DNA of 64,000 nt, taken from contig OZ025655.1 in assembly GCA_964019335.1 (NCBI GenBank), positions 530,792-594,791 of the forward strand, in the 5' to 3' direction. A program made the translations under genes and the position numbers. The notes under the pieces are model-generated. The model saw nothing but the letters and a program-made list of their open reading frames with translations. It had not been told where the DNA came from and did not search any database. This stretch comes from Diplonema japonicum (taxonomy: Eukaryota > Euglenozoa > Diplonemea > Diplonemida > Diplonemidae). This document shows, piece by piece, positions 1-10,443 of the stretch (its first letter is position 1; the number at the start of each line of letters is the position of its first letter).

Positions 1-400
1 GTGTTCCTGGATTTGACAAACATTTCATGCTTGCACCCAAACACATATCATTGTCATCATGATCGTCAATTTCCTCTTTGTTGCAGTTGTGCATCGCGTT
101 GATCTCGCTTAAGATTGCTTCGTGCGGGCTGCTCACTTTTTCAACATACATAACCAAAAAAAATCCCACGCAGCACAAAAAATTTGCGAGTGGGAATTCG
201 GTGACCTTTGCGAGGTCAGAGGTAGCGTCGGGAAGCAGGTGGCAGAATGCGACACTGAGGATGACCCCTCCGCTGAAACATGTCGCGTAGCTCATCAACT
301 CCTTCTTCGCGGCGATCCGCAGAGGGAGGAGGCACCCACCAAACCCGATAAATAATATCAGTGTTATGACAAAACCTTTAAAATGGTCCATCCATTCCAT
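1..400 (-). CDS. ZIP-family zinc/iron transporter, 5' part (runs off window)
   Basis: Starts at the ATG complementary to 398-400 and stays open to base 1, giving 133 residues of the N-terminus. A first membrane segment (about residues 9-25) is followed by a second one beginning FSGGVILSVAFCHLLPDA near residue 50. This matches the second helix of ZIP (SLC39) transporters, where a glycine-rich stretch precedes an H-x-L-P-D motif. A third hydrophobic stretch follows, then an acidic/His segment (EEIDDHDDND) typical of the cytosolic metal-binding loop. ZIP proteins move Zn2+ or Fe2+ into the cytoplasm. The start codon is directly preceded by 24 A residues on the coding strand. The C-terminal helices that form the metal path lie outside the window, so substrate cannot be judged. 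Confidence 0.85.
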   Translation of the reverse strand, partial: MEWMDHFKGFVITLILFIGFGGCLLPLRIAAKKELMSYATCFSGGVILSVAFCHLLPDATSDLAKVTEFPLANFLCCVGFFLVMYVEKVSSPHEAILSEINAMHNCNKEEIDDHDDNDMCLGASMKCLSNPGT

Positions 401-787
401 TTTTTTTTTTTTTTTTTTTTTTTTCCCACTGTTCTTGTGACCTTTCAGAAAAAAAAAAGAAAATGTAGTGGCATACTACAGTGGAAGGCCACCCAACAAT
501 GCTGAAAGCGAGTACTGAGGCTTGGCAGATGGAAGGGGATTATTTAAGAAAAAAAAAAACGAGGAAAAAAGAAATTGGATAGGGGGGATAAGTTAAAAAA
601 AAAAAACAAGAAAAAAAAAAGGAGAAAAAAAAAAACACTGCAGGTTTTTTTTCTTCTTTTTTTTTTCCTCAAAGAAAAAAAATCCTCTAAAAGGGGTGGG
701 GGGGGAAAAGCGGTTTTTCTCTCTTTTTTTTCCCACTTCTCTTTTCCTTTTTTTTTCACTGGTCTTTTTAGCTCTAATTATGTTAAG

Positions 788-818
<31 letters not shown>

Positions 819-1184
819 AAGCCAATAAAGGAACGAAAAGAAAACATTATAAATAAAAAGGACACAACCTTTTATTTTTGCATTTCAACCAAACTCCCTT
901 CTCAGATCTAAGTCATACCCCCCTCCCCCCTTTTTTTTAAATAAAAAAGCATTAAGCGTTCACTTTCCGAGCCGGCCCTCTTTGTTTCTTCCACCCCCAT
1001 GCCCCCGATGTGTAACACACTAAAATTATGAACCCAAAAAAAAAAAAGAATATTTAGAAAACAAAAACAAAAAAAATACCCCCCCTCTTTCTGTTCCTCT
1101 CTAGTCCAGTCTAGTTTTAATTTGACGAGTGATGCACTCCCCGGTGTTCTTCAGAATCTGTTTTTTTTTTTTTTTTTTTTTTTA
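401..1184. other. Intergenic low-complexity DNA
   Basis: No gene is visible. The stretch is made of A, T and purine tracts, including a 28-base G run at 791-818. Translations in all frames are poly-Lys/poly-Phe artefacts. Confidence 0.7.
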
Positions 1185-1589
1185 ATTTCACTCTTCGTCA
1201 TTTTCTTCACTCACTAGGGGCCTCATTATTTAACGCGAAACGGCCATTATTTAACGCGAAATCGCCATTATTTAACTAGTTAAATAATGAGATTTTGCAG
1301 TTAAATAATGGCCCTTCAGAGTGGAAAAATGAGTCTCGCCGTGGAAAAAAATGCACCCAACCCCTTGAAAAATCTTTTGGGGGTGGGTGTATTTTGACTA
1401 TTTTTGGCCATCTGAGGCCATTCCAGCCCTTAAAAGTGGGAATAAGTGCCTTACTTCCCCTTTAAATGCCACGGCGAAATAGCAACCCCATATTACCTTA
1501 GGAAACTCCCCAAAAAGGCTGACCTGCGTGAAAAAAAACAGCAGTGAAAGCAGTGAAGAGTGAGTGACTCAAATGACGAAGAGTGAAAT
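1185..1589. mobile_element. MITE-like element with 18-bp inverted ends
   Basis: An exact 18-bp inverted repeat (ATTTCACTCTTCGTCATT at 1185-1202 and its complement at 1572-1589) bounds about 405 bp without coding capacity. A further partly matching CACTCACT stretch lies inside each end. The interior has three direct copies of CATTATTTAAC (1224, 1245, 1266) and two inverted copies (1279, 1300), with a short perfect palindrome around 1266-1289. No clear target-site duplication is seen, so the element boundaries are uncertain. The non-coding body and inverted termini suggest a miniature inverted-repeat transposon. Confidence 0.5.
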
Positions 1590-1611
1590 AAAACGACTTA
1601 CTTGCCGCCAA

Positions 1612-1710
1612 ATGAGCCATTATTTAACTCTCGTTACCCGTTTTTTTGCACTCGGGCCCTGCGGGCCCTCGTGCAAAAAATTCGGGAACTCGAGTTAAAT
1701 AATGACTCAT
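1612..1710. repeat. 99-bp near-perfect palindrome (foldback hairpin)
   Basis: The left arm ATGAGCCATTATTTAACTC (1612-1630) pairs with GAGTTAAATAATGACTCAT (1692-1710). The arms continue inward through about 17 further mostly paired bases to a GC-rich core, GGGCCC-TGC-GGGCCC, flanked by GCAC/GTGC. The arms carry the same CATTATTTAAC motif as the neighbouring MITE-like element, so the two are probably parts of one nested or composite foldback structure. Confidence 0.7.
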
Positions 1711-1728
1711 AATTTGTTGGCAATAAAT

Positions 1729-1761
<33 letters not shown>

Positions 1762-2159
1762 TTACAAATATTTATCTTTCAAAAATGATTTTATCCCCTA
1801 AACGCCCGGAGCCTATCTACGGTACCCCCCCATTTTCGTTGTTTTTAAATACTCAAAAAAAGGGCAGCATGCAACCATAGGAAGGTGCAAGGAAAGGGTA
1901 AACGGTACTAAAATTTTCAATTCCGGTGCCAGATTCAGATGAGAACACTTAACTATGTGTGTAAGAGGGGGATTGAAGGTGTACTTCTTATGTCCGATTT
2001 TGGGGGGTCTTGTCGTGGGGGGTCCGTGGAGTTATGGGGTAAAAAGGGCAGCATTCAGCCCTATTTGGTGCCCTGAACTCTAGGATTGAGGTCAGTCTGG
2101 AGACTTTTTGGGGCTGTGGGATGAAAAAAGCAACTTGTGAGTTTTTTTTCCAGCTGGGG
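1711..2159. other. Intergenic, nothing recognised
   Basis: Begins with a T run at about 1731-1760, then ordinary-composition DNA without a supported gene. It probably includes the 3' flank of the transposase relic. Confidence 0.5.
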
Positions 2160-3100
2160 TAGCATGCAAGGGTAAAAAACACGTTTTGCATAAGGGGGTT
2201 TTGCAACAGGGGCACCACGTGCACCTTCTTCCCGCACCCAGGAACAGCATAGAGCACCCTCCTCACCTTCGTTCCGTTCATCATGGTCTCGGAGGTGTGA
2301 TTTAGGGTCAAATCGAGACGTTTTGGGTATTTCTGAGTGAGGGAATCCTCATTGCTAGCGTGTTTGCGCGTTGGGGGTCGGTGACGGTGTTGTCGGGGGG
2401 TGTGTGCTATCGGTTTTTGGGGCATGGGTGAGAAGCTTGCCAACAAGTTCTTCTTTGAAGCTCGGGAAGCCATAATTTTTGCCACATTCCCTGCTCTTCT
2501 TCCAGATTATGGAGGGGTTGGCAACACAGCTTTCCAGGACCCAATAAAAAACGACCATGGTCCACTTCCGGGTTTTCATATGCCGAACTCCAGTCCCCTG
2601 GAGCTGGTCTTGCAGGTCAGGGGTCGACAGCAAACCCTTAGGAGTCGACAGTATGCATGACTAGGTCCTGTGTTGTGGACTTCTTGCTGAAAATGTTGAA
2701 ATTCGCCAGGTAACAGTTTTATGAGTCGCATGTAGCGATTACCTTGATGCCCACCGAGTTGCTTTTTCGTGGTGCCATGACTTTTATTGTTGGCGGGATA
2801 ACACTGTCGTCAACAGACAACCACTTGCCAGGGGTCCGCACAGTCCTACACCGGTTGACAATGATGTCAAGAAACCTGCGCATGAGGTGCAGTTTCAGGC
2901 CTTCCAAATGCTTTCCAGGTTGTCAAAGGTGAGGTAGCGCTGTATGTCAACGAATCGGTTTGCCCATTTTCTCAAAAGCCGGGATGGTTAAATTAGAATT
3001 TGTTGTCCAGTAGCTCTTCATGTTCGGTGCCGAGCGTAAACCCATTAACAGGACCAACCCAAGCCAAATTTTGTACTCTGGGATGGAAAGATTCAGATTC
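2160..3100 (-). pseudogene. Decayed piggyBac-family transposase
   Basis: Fragments of the DDE_Tnp_1_7 (piggyBac) protein follow each other in the right order on the minus strand but in different frames. At about 3080-3010 is an MGL..P..KSYW-like block, the helix before the catalytic core. Near 2980-2910 is RFVDIQRYLTFDN, matching the family block that ends in L-x-F-x-D-N. At 2860-2730 is PGKWLSVDDSVIPP followed by GIKV, the region of the first catalytic Asp. At 2600-2520 is a KTRKW...FYWVLE block from the C-terminal core. At 2232-2165 is RRCTWCPCCKTPLCKTCF, the terminal cysteine-rich domain. Frameshifts, stops and a missing stretch between the GIKV block and the KTRKW block show that it is dead. 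TTAA-flanked ends were not located. Confidence 0.85.
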
Positions 3101-3681
3101 CGCTGTTTTTTTAACCGAAACGACCGTTCGTGGAAGAAACTATGAGCTCAAGTACCGCGTGTGTAAAAAAAAAGATTAAAAACACCCTCCTCATTGGCCG
3201 CTTCACCTAGAGGTGTCCTAAGCCCACCTTTTTACGGAAATGATATGTTTCGGGCCTTTGGGAGTATTTCTCCCACCCAAGCATCGTTTCCGGCCCCTCT
3301 TTGACCGCCTCATCGTCTTTTTCTTCTTTTTCTGACCAGTCGGGGAGACTCACGTTTTCGCTGCTATTTTGACCATCTGATTTCATTTTAAGCCAACCCT
3401 GCTGGTTTCAATTAAAACAAAACTTTTAACGCAAAATGTAGTTCCAAGACAAAATAAACCGCGCAACAATGCCATATTTTGAAGTCCAGGGGCCGTGTTC
3501 AAAAAAAAGTACTTAGCGAAAAAGCAAATTTTGAAATAAGGACAAAAACGTCCGCGCGGGCGTTTAGGGGTTATAACTATATGCAACTTGTGCCGAGCAA
3601 AACTTTCGCAGCTTTTTAAAAATCTTTTTTGCTCGACAAAGACATATAGTCATAAAGAATTATTTTTTTTTTTCTCTCCCC
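3101..3681. other. Region between transposon relic and proteasome gene
   Basis: No supported coding region. It probably contains the transposon's 5' flank and the 3' UTR of the proteasome gene. Searching by eye for the missing last 15-20 residues of beta-3 found no convincing exon. Confidence 0.5.
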
Positions 3682-4023
3682 TCAGCATACCGTTACTGAC
3701 GCACCCCAACCTGCCAAACAATCTCTGTCCAAAGAAGCCATTAGCGCCTTTTTTTTTTTTTTTTTTTTTTTTTTCCTCCTTCCCATTATGATACCTGGCT
3801 CACTACTTCAAAGAGCTCGTCGGCGTTCATGTTCGGCTTGAACATGCTCTCACAGGTCCCAAGCAGTGAATCTTGCGTAGTACCAGTGACAATAAAGTCC
3901 TCTGGAGCAACATGGCTACCAATACAGTCAAAGCCCGCTACGTACGACTGGCCCTTTTCATCGATACCTGCAACGACAGGCTCCACGAAAAAGCTGCCGA
4001 AACGGTGGGAGTAGAGGAGCTGG

Positions 4024-4055
<32 letters not shown>

Positions 4056-4345
4056 GATTCCCATACGTTGCCCAGCATGGATGTAGCGGACTTCACGGGC
4101 ATTTCTCTTTCTTCGCGCAATCGGAACATTTTCATCCTGAATTTTATCTTGGCGAGCAGCGTTTGGTTATCAGTCTCAAGGCCTGGGAGGCCCACGAAGA
4201 CCCTGCTTCCTACCTGGTGGTGCTTTACATTGTTTCTTCCAATAGTGTTGAACTGGGTACCGAATCTGTTATCACTCGCTATCGCCACACACCCGTCGCC
4301 CTTCATGGCCACCATGGCCCCTCCGTTGTACGCAAAAATCGACAT
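3682..4345 (-). CDS. PSMB3: 20S proteasome subunit beta type-3
   Basis: Three exons: 4345-4067, 4019-3795 and 3747-3682, separated by two 47-nt introns (GTATGG..CCAG and GTATCA..AAAG). The 189-residue product starts MSIFAYNGGAMVAMKG with no propeptide, as usual for beta-3, a structural beta-ring subunit lacking the catalytic Thr1. Family landmarks are C-V-A-I-A-S-D-x-R-F-G near residue 20, E-P-V-V-A-G near 106, D-C-I-G-S near 120, C-E-S-M-F-K-P-N near 147 and A-S-L-D-R-D-C-L-A-G-W-G in the last exon. The predicted end (TGA at 3682-3684) is about 15 residues short of typical beta-3. Either the tail is genuinely short, or a further GTATGC donor at 3690 leads to an unrecognised exon. The second intron contains a run of about 25 A residues. 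Confidence 0.9.
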
Positions 4346-6396
4346 TTTTCTTTCCCCGCCCCCTTTCCTGTTTTTCAAAAAAAAAAAAATCTTTTTTTTC
4401 TTTTCCATCTCAAAATACATAAAAACAAAAAAAAAACAAAAAAAAGGTAGTCGAGGGGGGTGCGAGGGGAAGGATGGGGTATACCAGGAATTTGGGAAAA
4501 TGAAGGGGGGAGTGATTATTTCTTTTTTTTTCTCACAAAAAAAAATAAAATTGTTGTATGTCATATTGTTTGGGACAAATGGGGGGGGAGGGGGGGGAGA
4601 AAAAAAAACACAAGAAAAAAAAAGTAACAAAGGGGGGAGCGGAAGGGGGTTGTGAATTGGGACATTGACTGATCGCAAGGAAGGGGGGTGTGTGTGGAAT
4701 TGTTTGCATACCTCCCACTGTTGTTGGGGTTTTTCTTTTTTCTTTTTTTTTTTTTTTTCCCCTCTTATTTGTTGTTGAAATCTCGGTATCAAGCCGAATA
4801 TTACAGAACAAAGGCCCAGTATTGTGAGGTTACTGGGGGAGGGTGGGTACTGGGGGGAGAGGGCATTCTTTCATGTTTCCCACCCCCCCTGGATTTTCTC
4901 CTTTATTTTTTATCCATTTTCTTTTATTTTCTTCTTCTTTTCTTGTTCTTCTTTGTACCCCCCTCTCTTTTTTTTTTCCCATTCTTTTAATTTGTGTGGT
5001 TCAGGGCTTTAGGCTTCCTGAGCCAGGGGTACTTCTCTTAGAGATACAGGGGAGGAGGGGGAGAATAAACAAAAAGGTTGCTCCTTTCGGTAATTCTATC
5101 AATATAAAAAAAAATAAAAAATAAAAAAAGAAGAAAGAAAAAAAAGGTCAGAAAGAAGAAGAAATAAAAAAAAAAAACTAAACATTCAAGGATTGCGTTT
5201 TCACACTCAGCTTGTTGTGTGGCTTTAAAAGAAAACAAAAAACAAAAACAAAAAAAATAGGGACGAAAAGGTGAACAAGAAAAAGGAGGAGGAAAAAAAA
5301 AAAAAAAAAAGGGAAAAAAAACGCACTGAGACATAAATAAAAATAAAGAAATCCTGATACTTCTAAACAAAAAAAAAAGAAGAATAATTGAATTCTTTTT
5401 TTTTTTTTTTTTCTCTTTTTTCGAAGGCTTATTCTTAGGTCGGGTTGCAGAAACTTGACAGGAGTCTTGCTTCCTTTTTTTCTTTCTTCAATTGGCTCTT
5501 TTTGCCATTTTCTTTCATAAGGGGAGTAGCACATAACACTACTTAACTTGTCACCACTTAACCCAAGGATGTCCCTCAACCTTCCTCATACCTCCTGCAA
5601 CCATAGATGAAAAAAGAAAAAGAAAAAATATATTTTCGTACTGAACACAGAAAGTGATGTTGGGGAGGGTGTAGGGGGATCTCTTTTCTTTTTTTTTTTT
5701 TTTTTTTTTTTTCTCACTTTAGATAATGCTCTAGTTACGTTTGCTTTACGACTGCTCCCACCCCCTTCTTTGTTTTCCCCTTAAAAAAGGGGGGAGGGGG
5801 AGAAGGGATTTTTAATAGGTTTCTCAACCACATTATTTTTTTTTTACTTGATAAAAGACTTAAAGAGGGGGGGGGTCACAAAGAAGTCCCCTTGTCAAGG
5901 GGAAAGAAGAAGATAAGGATAAGAATTAACAGAGCATGCACAAGGGGAAAGAGGGAAGACAAAAAAAAAAAGAAACACTCAAAACGAGATTAAAAAAGAA
6001 AAGAAAAAAAGGGGGGGGGAGGACCTTGCATTTTTCTTCTTTGAGTTGCCATTCTCCGAAACTCGCAAACCCGATTTCCTTGAGACTCTACTTTTTGCAG
6101 TCTCACCCCTCCCCCCCCCCCCCCCCCGTCCCTTTTAAAGAAGAAATCGTATTCGGGGGGGGGGGGGGGGGGGTCTCTGTCAATTCTCTTTTTTTTTTCC
6201 GGCATGTACAAACAACGGCCAGTTCCTCTTTTTCTCTTTCCCCTGACCATACCATAATTACTTTCCGAACCTTTTTTTTTTTAAAACCCTCATTTAATTT
6301 AAGCCTCTTTCATTTCTTTTTTAGTTTTTTTTTTTTCAAAAAAAAAAAAAAAAACGGAGAAGAAAAAATTCTTCCCTCTCACCAAAAGAAAGTGCT

Positions 6397-6431
<35 letters not shown>

Positions 6432-6440
6432 CCTCCCTGG
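4346..6440. other. 2.1-kb low-complexity intergenic region
   Basis: Dominated by A, T, purine and pyrimidine tracts, with a 17-base C run at 6111-6127 and a 19-base G run at 6155-6173. A minus-strand reading frame around 5178-5579 starts plausibly but dissolves into poly-Lys/poly-Phe and resembles nothing known. No gene is called. Confidence 0.6.
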
Positions 6441-7973
6441 TCAAAACAAGCTCACGATGTAAAGGTTCCCAAAAAGGTCCCCGAGAGCAATGGAGCGACA
6501 GCCAGACGAGATTTTAGTAACGGGCGACCTCGTGGTGATGAAGCAGTATTCAGTACCATCTGAGATATTGAGAAGCTGCACCGTTCGGTCGGTCTTGCCA
6601 ATTGCAACAAGCCCTCCCGGTGCCACCGCAGCATGAGTATGCCGCACGCGAGAAGACGGATTTTTTCGAATACTCTCCAAAACAGATTTCGGAGTGCAAG
6701 CGACGTACGGTGCATCAGTACCGAGCAACCGGGTCCAAACTGGGTCACCCTCACCTCCCACATCCCAACAGCACACAGTTCGCTCATCGCATGTTATAAC
6801 AAATTTTCCGTCAGGTGTGTACCCCAACGCACGAATTGGGGTGGAATGCGCGTCTATTTCAAGAACAGCTTCTCCTGTTCTTGCATTCCATATCATAAGC
6901 CTGCCCTCAAAGGATCCGCTTGCAACATGCTTGCCTGATGGGGAGAAACAAATGCTGGTTATACCGCAGTTTTGTTCAGTGTACTTTGCGATCATCTTGC
7001 CGTTGTGGATGTCGTAAACGAGAACGCAGCCGTTTATGTTGCCCTCATCGTCGAACATTTCCACGCCAACAGCGAGGAGCTTGGAGTCGGGGGATATCCT
7101 AACTAGGATCATGCGGACCTCACCGACATCGTCGTCTGAAAACGTCATCGTCTTCTTAACCCGAAACGTGTTCATATCCCACAACAACACGCTTTCCATT
7201 CTGTGAACAGTCGCAAGCTGCGAGCCATCAATAGTGAACGAAGCATCAACAGCGGAATCGTAACAATCCTTCCGCCTGCCGTCTAGCGATCCACAGATAA
7301 CTTGTTGTCGTATATCTGTAACACGTGCTGACGACTCTGACGATCCTATCGAAGCGTCGGTGGACACTAAAAGCCAGTCGTTTGGTGACAACACAGCGAC
7401 ACGGATTGATTTTGGATGGCCTCTTACCGCGGTTACTCTAATCCGTTTAACGGTAACTGGAACAGAACGGGAGATTAGGATGTTAGTAACTTCTGAAGCA
7501 TCTTCTGCGTCTGCGATTTCATGTTCTCTTGCACGGTCGATTCCGATGGCGACCTTGCCGAAATCAGTGTGGATGGAAACGGGTATTGCGCCAGGTCTTT
7601 TTTCAATGGTGCGTTGTCCTGTTATGAGATTCCATAGTTGTTCCTTCATGGATGGGGCGGTGGTGTGGGTGATCGAGTGGTGAACATCTTCGTTGGAGTG
7701 GCTGTTTGACTGGCTCGTTGATTTTGAACGAACAGACGGTTCTTCTTCGTCATGGTGTGTGTCCGGTAAATCCGAATATTTTATACCCTTTCTATGCTTG
7801 CTCACCAAATTGCTTGTCGTGTACTGTGGAACGTGTGCTTGCGACGGAACCGTAGTCTGCACCTCGTGTTCCTCACAGTTCCCAACAACCTTCTCCTTTT
7901 TCGTGTTTTTAATGTCATCGTGTTTATAATCCAACGCCCTGCCTTTTTCCTCCGCGCTTGCACCACATCCCAT
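6441..7973 (-). CDS. WD40-repeat protein with N-terminal dual-acylation signal
   Basis: A single-exon 510-residue protein. It begins MGCGASAEE: Gly2 with a small residue at position 6 fits N-myristoylation, and Cys3 fits palmitoylation. This type of signal targets proteins to flagellar or plasma membrane in trypanosomatids. A polar, low-complexity linker to about residue 120 is followed by a beta-propeller of WD repeats. Good examples are the blocks ending LLWDMN (about 265), SGSFEGRLMIWN (about 365) and VITCDERTVCCWDV (about 405). The last strands run to the C-terminus, as in closed propellers. No enzymatic domain is visible; a membrane-anchored scaffold is the likely role (inference). No close splice-acceptor AG lies before the ATG, so the 5' UTR may be longer than for other genes here. 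Confidence 0.85.
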   Translation of the reverse strand: MGCGASAEEKGRALDYKHDDIKNTKKEKVVGNCEEHEVQTTVPSQAHVPQYTTSNLVSKHRKGIKYSDLPDTHHDEEEPSVRSKSTSQSNSHSNEDVHHSITHTTAPSMKEQLWNLITGQRTIEKRPGAIPVSIHTDFGKVAIGIDRAREHEIADAEDASEVTNILISRSVPVTVKRIRVTAVRGHPKSIRVAVLSPNDWLLVSTDASIGSSESSARVTDIRQQVICGSLDGRRKDCYDSAVDASFTIDGSQLATVHRMESVLLWDMNTFRVKKTMTFSDDDVGEVRMILVRISPDSKLLAVGVEMFDDEGNINGCVLVYDIHNGKMIAKYTEQNCGITSICFSPSGKHVASGSFEGRLMIWNARTGEAVLEIDAHSTPIRALGYTPDGKFVITCDERTVCCWDVGGEGDPVWTRLLGTDAPYVACTPKSVLESIRKNPSSRVRHTHAAVAPGGLVAIGKTDRTVQLLNISDGTEYCFITTRSPVTKISSGCRSIALGDLFGNLYIVSLF

Positions 7974-8259
7974 TTAGGGTTTGGGAAAAAGAGGGAAGAG
8001 GAGAAGCGGAATGCAGAAGCGAAGAGAAGGGGTGGGAGAAAAAAAAAATGGGATGGGATTTAAAAAAAAGGGGGGGGGGAGAGAGGCGCTTTTTTGCGGT
8101 GTAACACGTGTGTTGTGTGTTTGGTCTTTGTGTGTAGCACACACACACACACCCCACCCACCCCCTCCCTCTTGCCTGTGGGTGTGATTGATGTGAGTTT
8201 TCTTTTTTGTTGTTGTTGTGAAGGTATAAGAAATGCGAGAGAAAAAAAAAAATGAAACT

Positions 8260-8299
<40 letters not shown>

Positions 8300-9670
8300 A
8301 GATTTTCTCCCCCTTTTATACGGAATCGCTTCTTTTTTTCTTTTCTTTCTTTTTTTCTTTTCTTTCTTTTTTTCTTCCAGTGACCGAAGAGGTTGAAACT
8401 CCTGATTATCAAATTACTAGATATCAAAAGGAAAAAAAAAAATCCAGTTCCCAGTAGTTGAGTGGAAAATAATTATTTGTTGGAAAAAAAAAAGGAAAAA
8501 AAAAGGGGGGGATGGTTAGGGGCTAGAGAACAAACCAAAGGTTTAGGCCACAAGAAAGAAAAATCCCACGTTATCTTGGACTGCAGGAAACCACAGGCAG
8601 TGCTTTAGCAGAATCTTCTGAGAAAGTTCTGTGCCGGCCAGCTGCCACTCACCACAGGGGCTTTCGCAACAGCAAAAACTTCTTTCTTTCTTTTTTGAGA
8701 AACTGTTAACTTGACCAGTCTACGGAATGCCCAAGGCCTATTTAGGAAGAAGAGGCTTCTTATCCAGTCCCCTCGACTAGGGGCGGATTTTGAGCATTTC
8801 AGGGGGATCAAGTTACACCCTTCTTTCTTTCTTTTTTTTTTGTTTTTTTTTTTTTTTTTTTTTTTTTCCGAACGTCATTCCGGTGCCCAGAAGGGGCCAA
8901 AAAAAAATGGTCAAAAACTAAAGTACAACTTTGGGGGGAAAAAAAAGGGGGGGTTTTTTTTTTTGTCCCCTCTCTGAGTTCCAATAAAAAAACTCGGATT
9001 TTTTTTTTTTTTTCCCCTCCTTGTTTTATTTTTATTTTTTTTTTAGATTTTTCTTACCAACATCAGCAGCAATACCCCGGTTCCCTTCGTGTTTCATAAA
9101 CATTGCAAGTGCTCCTCGCGATCGGAGGCCTACATGAGTTCTTCGTCTTTACCAACTCCCAACCCTTACTGTTCGTTTCTGAACAGCAGACAACTGCACA
9201 AAAAAGCTCCCCTTCTTTTCTTCGAGAAAAGATAGAAAAGAAAGAAAGCTAAAAAAAAAAAAAAAAAAAGAGGGGAAACGATTCCCCAACGCCATCGAAA
9301 GCAAACCCTCCTAGAGGGCAACAGGCAGGTAGAGAAGGAAGAAAGGAGAGGAGGTGTGAGAAGAAAAAGGAAAAAAAATAGGGGAGAGAAGAAAAAAAAA
9401 AAAGATAGAAACCTCTGAACAGCCAGTTGACGGCTTTCTTTTTTTTTTTTTTTCTTTAAATTCTTCTTTACCACAAACACAATAATGCATACTGCAGCAT
9501 ATGTCTAATTCAGAAAGTTTTCAACATCAACAATACAATACAGTAAGGAAGCATGTACAAAAAAAAAATAATAAAAGAGGACAAAAAAAAAGGGGGGGCA
9601 TTTAAGAAAAAGGTTTGCTTTTTTTTTTTTTTTTTTTTTTTTTCACAGCCGAGCACAGGGCAAACCTTTG
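7974..9670. other. 1.7-kb intergenic region
   Basis: Contains a TG/CA dinucleotide stretch (about 8105-8160), TTTC repeats, and A/T homopolymers. Two islands of normal composition (8530-8830 and 9050-9200) have short minus-strand frames with no recognisable family. The second is discussed as a possible exon. No gene is called. Confidence 0.6.
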
Positions 9671-10403
9671 TCAGTACCTCGAAGGGAGGTGTTGAGGGTG
9701 TTGGGACCGTCCAGAGACGTGAGACGAAAGCTCCATGACTTCGGGCAACGGATCGTAAGCAGCTAGATTCTCATCTTGTCGGCGCACTATTCTGGCCAAC
9801 GAAGAAGGACAAGCACTGTACATGAGCTCGTCGGTCCCCATTCTATCGGTGTGTCTACTCCACTCGGACACGAATTGGCTCCAGAACTTCCCTTCATGGT
9901 TGCTGAACTCCTCCTGAGGGCGGCTTTGCGCCCTCCGCCGCCTGTTGGACCTGTCGCCCTGGTGGTCGCTGCGGTGCCCCCGATGGTGCCGTTCCCTCCG
10001 TCTGTCCGAAGAAGGCGTTCTGCTCGTCACAAAAGAATCCTCCGTAGATGTGAACTCCCTCATGTTGTTGTCATCATATCCTTGATAAGGATTTTCGTAG
10101 CGTTGATGTGGTTCATGATGATGATGATCCTGAGGGTGGATGTCGTCTGTTGGCGGCCGTCCCCCTTGCCCCATTTCCTGTAAAGTGTTGTACCGACCGC
10201 AAGACGGGCATTCTCCTCCAAAATCCCCCGACAGGATCTTGCTGACCTGCTCGTCGCTCAACTCGTTCATAAATGTTGCCAAATGGTTTAGTTTCTTCAC
10301 TTGGTCCAGTGTGAGGTTCTGTAGTAGCTCTCGGACTTTTTCCTTGTCTGCCTGCTCGGATGTTTGCTCCTCAAACCCAGCAGGTTCGTATTGGTACTGT
10401 TGC

Positions 10404-10443
<40 letters not shown>

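Noticed and set aside
544-911. Overlapping reading frames on both strands rich in Lys, Phe, Gly or Pro
   Set aside because: They are translations of homopolymer tracts; no start context, no domain and both strands are equally open.
5178-5579. 133-residue minus-strand frame starting MRDILGLSGDKL
   Set aside because: Only the first 50 residues look ordinary, the rest is poly-Lys/Phe from homopolymers, and nothing resembles a known family.
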